In this document: positions 45,101 to 57,285 of the stretch, piece by piece | Layout of the letters: each line of letters starts with the position of its first letter | Numbering within the stretch: position 1 is the stretch's first letter | Assembly (NCBI GenBank): GCA_005406025.1 | Contig: BGZK01002072.1 | Span: 1 to 64,000, forward strand | Direction: 5' to 3' | Length of the DNA: 64,000 nt | From: Eumeta japonica | Taxonomy: Eukaryota; Arthropoda; Insecta; Lepidoptera; Psychidae | Made by a program: the position numbers and the translations under genes | Notes under the pieces: model-generated | Seen by the model: only the letters and a program-made list of their open reading frames with translations | What the model was told of the DNA's origin: nothing | Database searches by the model: none

Positions 45101-48100
45101 CGCGAAGTCCCCAAACTATGTTTGTTGTTCGCCTCACCCGCCCGCCAACGCATAATGACTCCGGGTCGGAAATATACGCGTTACAGTAGAGTCACCCCAA
45201 GGGAGTGCTTTTTTAGTGGGTAAAAATCCCACATAACCCGGTCTCTAGGTCGCGTGGCCGGGTATCTTTCGCCGTGAAGATTTTTTACACTTCCTCAAAC
45301 CAAAAAAAAAAAAAGTTTTAACCTGTTGCTTCATAATTTTAGTTACTTTGGCGTTCAAAATAAACGAGATCTTAACGCCGCAGAAATATTTTATCTTTAT
45401 TCTTTAACAATGACAGAAGACGCATTAAAGTCCATCGCACGCAGTCCTTCCATTAATCAGAAACAATGCATTTGTCACAGTTTAATTACCACTATCGCTA
45501 ATTAACCCAGTAAACTTCCATATTATTAATACACACTACGTCACATGAATGTCACGAGTAAAACATAGTAATTAATGTGGATATATGAGAGCTAAGGCTT
45601 CAGAATGGTTGAGTTTTTTTTTACGATGTTTTCATTAAACGGCTTTCTTGTCTGTCTGTGTATTTGTCTGTACAGGTGGAGCTTGGCAATCGATTTCAAA
45701 CTAACTACCCGATTACCTAGAAAGTTGAAACTTTAAATATACTTCAGAATTCGAAAACAATGAATGTAGAAGAAACAGAAGAAAAATAAGATAAAATGAG
45801 AAAAATTAAAAAATAAAGTCAATAAAGTCAAAAAATAAAAGTGTTTTCATTTTGGATTTTCAAATCAATTATAGTACCAAAATTTAAATGATTTGTAATT
45901 TGTAAATATAAATCGTTAAAAGACCTCTTCTACCGTCTCCTTTTCAACTGACTTTTGATATTAATTTTACGTTTCACGTTCTTCTTTTAACGGGTTTTAG
46001 CCCTAACACCCGTTAAAACAAGAACATGGAACTTGAGTTATTTTTAAAAGTGACTTTTATAAATATCAGTTTAAAAGAAGATGGTGGAAGAGGCCCAGAC
46101 AATAGTCTAGTTACCTTTCACATCTATCAGCACTCCGAGCCATGTGTGGACGTTATCATTTTAGAATAATAAAAATTATACATAGATAGTCAAAAAACTG
46201 TATATTAGACACCTATTATGCAATGTGCAATCTTTAACGAGGACTGAGGACTAGTAATAAGATGTACATATCTTATTCCCAGGTATATACAATGTCTGTA
46301 TATGTATGCGCATATGTGCACATATTAAATATACGTGCGCAAACACGTTACGTGACCGTGTCGGTCACGAGTGCTTTTAAATGACATGCTACCTAACCTG
46401 CCTAAAGAAATTTTCACTTCGAAAAGAAGAATGCTAAAATTTTTAAACATAGCTCAAATTTGAATGACAATGCGAAAAAACGTGAAGAATAAAAATGAGA
46501 AATCGGACAAAAGCATGTCGGACAATGCTTACTGTAGGGTTCTAAAGACGTTATTATATACAAATAAATGTACTATAGATGAAAAAATATATGTTGATAC
46601 ATTTGTTCGATGTTTCCTACACAAAATAAGCACTTTAGTCGCCTATAACTAGAAACAAATATATGTGTTGACTATTACACTAAAGTGCACTAGCAAAGAG
46701 CATATATTCATGGCACTTACGTCCTTTTGTTGAAAAGCGGATTCTTTTGGCAATAACTTGAAAACGAAATATCCGATCATGTTCAAAATAGTGTTCGTTG
46801 AAAGTATTTATTAAGCGTTATCTTCGTATATCTTTTTCATATTTTACGGACGTGTGGTTGAAAAAATAAATGGGGCACACAGTTTCTGCTATTTTGGGGC
46901 GTTTATTTCCGAAAATATTAAATTAGTCAAAAAATTGATTTTTAAAAGAGCTGTTGAACTATGTGCTACACGTTTACGTTTGATAAAAATATTTTTTTTC
47001 AGCTTCTGTAACATGTATGGACTGTCTCCCTTAGAAATATTTAGTTTTGTCATTTAACTACCAAATTAAGTAGCGGCTTATACGAGACACCTACGTTATA
47101 AATTTCATCGATATATATCTTGTAGTGTTTGAGTGAATTGTTTGTGACATATGGACGGACGGACGGACGGATATGGCAAAACTATAAAGGTTCCGTTTTT
47201 GCCATTTTGGCTCGGAACCCTAAAAATGAGATTGTTCGAATTTTGAACATGGCTCGATACTGAAAGACAATGAAAGAAAATGTAGAAAAAGAAGAATACG
47301 AAAATTGCGTACATTATATGAATTAGATTTTAACACGAGACTCAGTTATTCTAAATCACTTCCAAAACTTTACATACGAATTCTAAAAAGTAAAACAGTA
47401 ATATAAATAATAAAAATAGCACATTTTTAAACCGGACTAAAAAGATTAAATCAATTTTTATCCAATAAGTGAATTCTTAGTAGGTGCGAAAATTTTTGTA
47501 TTATTTATAATGAAACCAGACGACGAAATAATATTAATATTTGATCGAGATATTATTTCAATGTGGTGCACTATCTATACTTATAATAAAACTATAACGG
47601 GTCGAAGTTTGTACATTTATTATGTTTTGAAAAATCTAGTCGCAGAAAATATTATTATTGATATAGAATTGAAATAGTTGTAGTGGGTTGTAGGGTGATG
47701 CGTGGCAAGATACAGCCCCGCATCACCCTAATAGTTTGGCATGTCTATAACATGGTATATTTTTTAACTGACTTCAAAAAAAAGAGAAGGTCCTATTTCA
47801 TCTGTACATTTTTTTATGTATGTTCGGCAATAACTTCGTCAATTGTGGACCGATTCCTAAAATTTTCTACATCAACATTCAATACGTTTCCCGCGCGATT
47901 AACCATAAAAGTCAAGAAAATTTTCATGGTATTATGGTGAAACTACTGAATGGATTTAAATGAAACTTTACATGATTATAATTAATAATGTGGATCAATA
48001 TCATATATTTCTTTTTTGTATTAGAAATTGATACAGTTCCTATGGGATAGACGATAAGTAAATTTTCAAATATGAAGGTAACCGATTTTCAAGTATAAGT

Positions 48101-51100
48101 GGATATTAAGTCCTAGATCAGCAATAAAGGAAAAAAATATATCCCGAAAACGGTAATACCAGGATTGCTGTAGGATCCAACCTACAAAAAATAAAGAATT
48201 CCTTCTATGTTCACGAGAGCACAGCCGTGGGTGAAAGCTATGTATATTGTTGTAAGTATAAAATGTTGTTTACATGCTCGAGTTTATCCAAATCAGAGCG
48301 GCGACTGATAGCGGAATCATAATGAAAACACGACGAGGAATACTTCGCTCAAGAACCGCGCCAGGATCGAGATTGAGACTGGGTCGAAATGGGAATAGAA
48401 TCGGGACGAAATCAAGTGTGAAACCGGAATTAGAATCATGAGTGTGATCAGAATCGGTACTGGGATTGGAATCGAGAGTAGATTCATCGCGATTCGAATC
48501 ACGATCGAATTCAAATCGAGAGCGAAATGATCGATATAGAAAATGAAGGTGTTCTTTCTATGCTCATGAAGGCGAAATCATGGGCGGAAGCCACAGCGTG
48601 TTAATAAAATATAGTTATCTACATAGTGAATAAAAATACTGATTCTTAAAATCCAAAGGTCATAACATCATTTTGACACACATACTAATGTTATAAATGC
48701 GAAATTAAATTATTTGATTGTTCTCTATAATCAGAGATAGAGATAAAATTATATATTTAGCCATGATTGTTTTACGGTAAAAAAATATTACCTTGATTAA
48801 GCTATTGTACGTATTGAGGTAATAAATATTATTATTATATACGCATAAAATATATCTTCTTATGACTCGACAATGTAAAACCGATTTTTATGAGTGTCCG
48901 TACTAATATTATAAATGTAAAAGTGTGTTTGTTGGTTTATTTATTATTTATTCCGTTTTCACGTAGCAACAGAGTAATGGATGAATCTAACTATTCCAAT
49001 GAGTATACCTAGTTCAAGGGTGGGAGACTACTTCTTCAAAAAAAAAAGTGGCCCGTGAAACAGCATAAAACTATCTACGTAACAACAAAACGAATTAGTA
49101 TGAAATATTAAATGAAAAAATGATGGTCTTAGTTAATACACATCATACTTCTTTATTCATATCAAGTAAAAAGTTTCTATCGGACTTTACGTGTTTTTGA
49201 GTCCAGAAACTGATTGTGTTCGCGTGATAGGTAACCTGCATGCGTTATTAGACATCTGTATCGATAAACACAATATTTTTATAACCTGAACATTTAAGAA
49301 AAATAAAATTCTACTTTTTATCTACGTATAATATAAGTTAAACAAAGTATAGCTAGCAGTTTGTAATTTTAAAATAAAATTTTAAAAAAAAAGAAAATTT
49401 ATGAAATGCAAAAATGTTTCCTTTTTCTTAATTCAAGCACCATGTACATTTTCGGAGTTTACACCTTAAGAATCGATTTCATATTTAGGCCCGGGGTATG
49501 GAATTTTATGGGAGTAAAATCAAGTGTTAGATAAATGACGTTACGCTATCGTCATGGTTACTGAAATAAATAAATCGTCATGGTTGCTGTTTACATTTCA
49601 ATCAATCAGAATGTGACAAATATAATAGATTTTCTCCACGAATCATTGTTAGTGTATACAGAAGGGGGTTCAAAACTATTGAAGAAACGTTACCATGAAC
49701 TTCCACTTATACTTGGTGGAGATTTTAATATTGATTTTAATAAAGAAGATGGTTTCCGTTTAGTACAATTTCTGAAAGATGAACTGAACTTAGATTTAAT
49801 TTCTGACAGAACACTAGGGACAACTAGATATGGTACAACTATTGATGCGATGTTTTCACGATTTATCACACATGTATCTTCCGACATTCATGTATCATAT
49901 TTTAGTTACCATAAACCAATTGTTTCAGTGTTTAATGATACCGCTATTGTTCCTGTGATAAACATGACGCAAGATAACGTCAATGATAGGGAAAATCAAT
50001 CTTACTAAAAATTTTATTGTATAACATAATTATTTTCAATATTTTCTTAAATGACGAATTAATTATTTTACTATTAATATAAATAAATGAATTGTGTATT
50101 ATGCTTTGAATAATATAGTAGATGCTTTCATTTACCGTTATAGTAATCTATATGTACGATATCATCTTAAAGGAGTAAACTCCAGTCGTGCGTCGGAGCT
50201 GACACACTCACAATTTTTTGCATCCGTTTTACGTACGTACGTACTGTTTGCCCCACTACTACATAACTTCTATACTACAAAGACTAAAAAAAACTATAAA
50301 ACATCCCTCATAAGCTAGTATATATGCATAGTAATAAAATAAATGATTATTTATGATTTATTTGTTTTTGTTTTGTTTGGCGTGAGTGCGGGGCGACGTG
50401 AGATCGAGATGGGATTTGGTATTGCGATCAAGATCAGGTTTAGGATCAAGGTTTTAATTAAAATCGCTATCCAAATTTTCTGTCCATGTGGGTGGAGTCG
50501 CGTTTATAAGCTAGTTTATATGTATTTGGATAAGGAGAAACTGCAATACAGTCCTAGCCGTAAAATACAGAAACTTGAAATTTTGCACAAAGCTTACTTC
50601 TATAAAGTGTAAGAGGGTGAAAAGTTGGTCGAAATTTTGTATAGAGCAGAGTTCTTTTTAAATATAGTTTTAAGAAGCTTTGTTTCCACGAGAATATTAC
50701 ATTGACTCGACGCGGAAGTTGTATGTAGCTATGTTTTACATTTTTGCGTCGGATTTGAATCATCCTAATCATGCGTCGGATTTGAATCTCATCAAAGCAC
50801 ACACTCGACTAGGAGGCCCATGCGAGCGGGCTCCATCCTCTCCCCACTTCTGTACTCCGAGTGCAAAAACGACATAACACATGACATGACGCGTCCGACG
50901 TCAGGCGTCCCACTCGCGCTCTTTGTAGACAATACCGATAATTATATAGATAGATATACCGATAGATACTGATACGATACCAGCGATACGAATATTCAAA
51001 ATAGGGACAAAACAATCAAAATTCAAGACGTACGCAGCACACGAAACGGGTCTAAGATAAGGTAATACGAATTGGTCTTTCAGGTCTTTGTTACAAAAAA

Positions 51101-53319
51101 ATTCTTGTTTAAGTGCTTTTAGAAATTCAATTGCAGTGGGGTGAAAGTTTTTATGGAGATACCGCTAGTTCTTATTAAGATCCATAGTTGAATAGATTTA
51201 TAGATGGATGACATGTCAATGTAACGAATAGAGAGCGGGACAGAAATTAATTGATAGGGGTCCAAAATTGAAAACGACCGTGGAACAGGCATTGAAATTG
51301 AGATCGGGAACGAGTTCAAAACCTTTCACAAGATCGGAATTGAAATTTAGAATGGAACAGGAATCAAAATCGGCAGTAGAAGCGGAACTGGAATCGAGAA
51401 TTGAATCGAGAACTCAATATAAAAGATGATGGAATTCATTCTGTATTTACGCGGGTGAAGCCAAGTAGAATTTATAGTAAAAGATACCTGACTAAAGTTG
51501 GATTACCTGAATGAAATGTAAAATATTCTGGCTGTAGGTGGTAGGCGGGTACTGCCAGTACAGGTTCGGGTGCGGGGCTCCGATGACCACGAATCTGCTC
51601 ACCAGAGCGCCGTGAACGTGCACGAAGTACCTTGAAACAAAATAGGTAATCGCAATATTTGAAACTTTTTTGATAAAACAATAATAATGCCGTCGAACCT
51701 CCATAAGTCGATCAGCAAAAGGGATACACTAAAACAATTCGAGGTATAGAGTTTTCGATTTATAGTGGATTTTGATTCAATTTGTGCAAGGGAATTCCGT
51801 AAAGTATTAAATGCTATTCTCGCTTCTTTGATGGGAATCCATGGAGTGCATGTTACATTATTCGAATTTTCTATGTCATCTAAATCATTAATCTCGGTTG
51901 ACGATAGCACCAAACTATTTCTGAGAATTTTCCAACAGACAACAAATGGCTTGCTTCATTAAAGTTTAAATGAAATCAATAATAATAATAAGTACCCAAA
52001 ATGAAACATCTGACACCGAGCGAGCAAGCGCGTGCTAACGTCAGTCATAAATTCCTTCATCATTTCTTAGAATTAATAATTCTATAGTATAGTCTTAAAT
52101 TATTTTCTAAGAAACAATGGTGTACTTTTTCGGTAAACTCTTGAAGTCGGTAACTCATTTTACTTCGAGCTATAGACGTAATAAATTTCAAATAATCGAA
52201 TTGTAAAAGCAGTAACATAAAACATTGTCATGTTCAAGATAGAGAGGACTAATTTATTTTTTCAAATTATTCAGGGAAAATATGCACCAAAATGGTTTGT
52301 AGGGACCCACTGATTATTTCAACTAATAGAGGGTTGATATTTCGAGTAATCAAGGTATTTGGGCTTCTAGGGAAAGGAACAAAACTTTTATTCGAGGTTT
52401 TCAACTTATCGAGATTTGTTAATTGTCGAATTTGTTAAGTCAAAAGAAGACGATTTGATTGTATTTGATTTGTATAAAAAAAATTGACGTGAGAATATTC
52501 TCAATAATCCACTGCATACAGGCGTCCCCGAAACCGAGACTTCATGTCTATTAAACTCGTCATGAAGTTAACCGCATGTAGATCAATTATTTTAATTGTT
52601 CTAACAGTCAACGAATGTTATGGTAATAATGTGGGTGATAGAATGTTATGATAATACATAACGATGAGATAATAAATTTCAAATAGCCCTTTAAGCGTCG
52701 AGGACTATTTGGAATTTATGCTCTAACAAAAATAACACTTTTCGGTAAAGACAATAAACGCAAGATGTCCATTGAAAAGTTGTTTATTTATGGTTTGATT
52801 TGGTGTCGAAGTTCACGATAAGCTAACTTTTCCTCAAAGGAAAAATATGTCCAAATATTTTTTTGTAAAAGGGGATCCTAAATATTTATTCACTTTTATT
52901 GAATTAATCTTTCATTTTGATACTGAAGCACAGGTTTATATCTACATTAGAAATCGCGGGAGGATATTTTAATAAATACCTAATTATTCGACACGAAATC
53001 CTTTTTATTTTACAGTTATTTCATTTTGTTCCGCCGCGTTGAGGAGTAGCGCAGTTTCTTTAATATATCACCTATCTAATTGCATTATGTGCAAATGCCG
53101 TTGATGATATCTCGCACTTTACTTTTTTACGTGTATTATATATTTATTATAAGCACTTGATTTAATTTTATGCTTCTTAATTTTGACCATCCGCTCTTTA
53201 TTAATTGATGTTATTTGATGATTATATTAAATTATAAATGAAGTTCAATTGAGATTTTGACCCCAACAACACCAACTTACTATTGGTCAAGAGAAAACGA
53301 ACTGGCAACGCTTGAATTT

Positions 53320-53402
<83 letters not shown>

Positions 53403-56400
53403 GTGTGTGTGTGTGTGTATATATATAGTCACACAGATGAGTCTGGGATATTCCTTTAAACAACATCATACATATGTTATACTCAATTATATGAAAAAAC
53501 TGGTTAAGAGAATATCGGACCATGCTTATTATAGGGTTCCGACGCCATTTTTACAAACAATGCACTACATATGAAGTACGTTGTTACATTTTTTTCATGT
53601 TTCCCGCAGAAAATAATTATAAGCACTTTAGTCGCATGTAACTAGAAAAACAAGTAGGTATGTTGACTGTAACTGTAAAACCAGCGCAAACTAAAGTGCA
53701 TTTGGAAAAGAGCGTATTTTCGTGGCACTTATGTCCTTTTGTTGAGAATCGAAGTTTTTCGGCAATAACTCAAAAACAGTGAATCAGATGATGTTCAAAA
53801 TAATTTTATATATAGGTATCATAAAATTATATACATAAAACAGTAAGAGCGTATCTTATTTTATAAAAATAATGAGATAGGTACGCTCTTTTTCTGGTGC
53901 AATTTAGTTTACAGTAATTTCATAGTAATAGATTAGTTATAGATTATATAGAGGCACAACGATTATTGGGCCTTTGGCGAAAAGAAAAGTATTCCACGTA
54001 TATTTTTAAAAAGTTATCACGTGACCAATGTACGCGTTAGTAACGGTGAATTGAAATTTGTTAATCATTATCATCTATACGTAACTCTGTACATGCTTAT
54101 ATTTACATTAACTATTGGTAGAAAATCTTACCATAAAAGGTTTTCGTTAGAATGGTTAATTATTTTTTTATCGAGAAAGTAAATTTCGATTTTAACTTCA
54201 TACCATTTTTATATTACGACATTTTTATCAAAATGTGCACTTTTCTATTGCGTTTTATTAAGTTGAAGTTTTTCTTTATATTTTCTTTTAATCCAAGAAT
54301 TTTTTTTAGTTGGATAAATTAAAAATGAAAAAAATAATGGAGACAGTTTTACTTTAATGGGACGCTTGTGCTATGTGTATAATGTACATGCATACTTTTA
54401 TTTATTATCTGTTTAAAATATGGCGTAAATTAATCACACACAGTAAGAGAAAGATATGTAAGGTCATTTATATTGTAAAAACAAAGAAATATATATTTAC
54501 TTTTAATATTTTTAAATTCCACTGCAATGCGATGCTCGTTCAAAATTTGATCAATTCAAAAGTAGAATTGTTTAACGACTGCAATTTATTTAATAAAAAA
54601 ATCACGTTATAGACTTATATTCTGTAATGCAAATACCGTATATGAATTATTTAGGCTAGAAATTCCGATTTGTCAAGAAGACAGATATACAGTTTTTTAT
54701 TATATTTGTGCTATATAACTACTTGCTTTCGTATTGTGCAGGCGTTGCCATAAACAATTATTGTGTATCTCGAGTTGCGGGCGAACGTAATTAATTTTTT
54801 AACCTAATTTATCTACCGTTTTTTTGTTGATCCGGCAAACAACAGAATGTCAGTTATCGTCTGTAAGGTGAAAACAAAGATAAGAACAGGCCAGCGGCGT
54901 GGGCGCAGTGCGTGCTAATGATTCACGTGGCGAGCGTGATGTGTGTTAAGTGTATGTTGTGTAAGTCGGTGTCTAGTCTTATCGTCGTTTTGTTTTCGTG
55001 AGACAGGACACTAAGTAGAAGTGGTCTTTGGACTTAGTCGATTACACTTTGAATTTTGAACTATTTATTGTTCAATATTTTTATGAAATTCTAGTAGTTT
55101 TGTAGTTTGTAAACCTTGAGCCTTATTTACCTTTTTCTTTAATTTGGGGAAGTTGATACGGATACAAATTATACGTATGACCCACTCCTCCTTTCGTAAG
55201 CCAACTCCCCCCTTCGTCAGATATCCTATACCTTTCAAAACGACCGACAATGCACTGGTGACTCCTTTGGTGTTCCGAGTAGCCTCAGATCTAGAGGGGG
55301 GTAAACCGGGCACCCGCCCGGGCGGCTGTTTCTGAAGGCGCCAAAATCATAATATAATATCGTTGAAAAAAAAACTTGCTTCACAAAGCACCTCGTATCT
55401 AACGCACGTTGTTTTATCAAATAATCAATTGATTTTAAACGCCCGTTGGTTTTCGAACACGTTTTAGGGTTAGTTCCGAAATGCGCTGCGAGCCGCTGCA
55501 GCGCAGCGTATTGTCGTGGCAACATCGTGGATTTTAATTTCATAAATAATTAAAGATAAAAAATATTTAAAGGATATTTTTAATGGTTTTTCCTTCCAAG
55601 AGATACTTTGATTTTTTTTCTACAAAAATAAATATAATATTTCTTACAAAAAAATGGAAAGTATTTATATAATTAGGAAAAATGCTAATTATATAGCATT
55701 AGAGCTTCACCTATTAACTTTCAAAGGTCCAAAAATAAAAAATGAGTGGTCAAGAGTGTATATAGGAAACATTATCATATGAATTGTTATATGGTTCCTT
55801 TATACAATTTTATGAAAAAGTTATAAGGAAATAGACAATAAAGGGTGCAAATTTGTTAAAGTCTTCTTATTATTCTCGTAAAAAAATACCCATTTGTGAG
55901 GTTTTTTAAACAATTTATCTCAAACACTGGAGGGAGGGGGCGCTATTATCAAGTTATTGCCCCGGCTCGCAAAAATCGTAGATCCGAGGCTGGTTCCGAG
56001 TGTCCATGGGCGGCAATGATTATCTATTTTCTGGTGACTCGCATGCTCTTTTGTCTAATAGAAATGTTTTATAAAAATATCTATATATTTTGGAAGTAAA
56101 ATAATTAGAATCAAGACAAGTGGAAAATCCACTTGAATGATTTTAAATTTAATCTATCCATTTGATTACTGTCGAGTAGACAGATTACAAATATATACAT
56201 AATAAGGTTATCAAATATTTTTGGAAATTTCTTTTGTGTATGGAATATTCTAAATTTTTGCTCCAATTTAACAAAAAAATAATAATATCACAGCTTTTGT
56301 AATATATTACTAAGAATGTGAAATATATAGTAAAATAAAATCTAAAACAATGAATAAAAATATTTGAATATAATATAAAATAAAATTACAAATACCATGT

Positions 56401-57211
56401 TAACATTCCACCGACTCCTTGCCCTATCAGAATAGCGGGATCACTCTCAGTAACACCAAGTGCATTCATCAGGGCGTGCAATTCTTCGAGCGCTCTTGGA
56501 GGTGCTAGATCTCTTCGGCTGCCACCTTCGCTGCCTCCCACTCCTCGTAGATCTAATGAGATTACTCTTCGACCAGAATGGACTAATTGGGTCACTACTC
56601 GTCCCCATCCTGGGCCCCAAGAAGCACTGGGTTCCGGAGCGTCACCTAACACTATTACCAGCTCGCCATTTTTTGGTCCTGTTTCTACATAATGGTACTT
56701 CACCCCCTTTGAAAAATGAAGTGAAATACGTTTTTATGTGTATTGTAAAACAAAGCCGGAATAAACACATTTATAACATACCGATAATAATGTGAATCAA
56801 ACTCAGTTTTTAATAATAACAAAAAACAAAAAAAAACAAAAGTATTGACGTTTGACATAAAAAAGATAGCCAATCCAGGAAACTTTATTAAACATCGGTA
56901 AATTTATTTACTACAAACACGTAAGTTTTAAGTTTAAGTTTTATTTAAATTAAAAAAAAGTTTTGCAATGAAAAAAATAATAATAGAGAGTTTGTATTTC
57001 TGCATTAGGCTTGAATGAATACGTACATTTTGTACTAGCTTATTTATTAATATTACGGTTACAGACTTTTGGCAGATATACAGACTAACCAGTGACTGTG
57101 ATTTTGAGACCCTTAGGATCTGATTTAGTTCAAGTTCTTATTTAAAAATATATTTGAAAATATAATTGTTAATATTCGGTTAAATTAAAAATGTTCTCCA
57201 CCATTAATATA

Positions 57212-57285
<74 letters not shown>

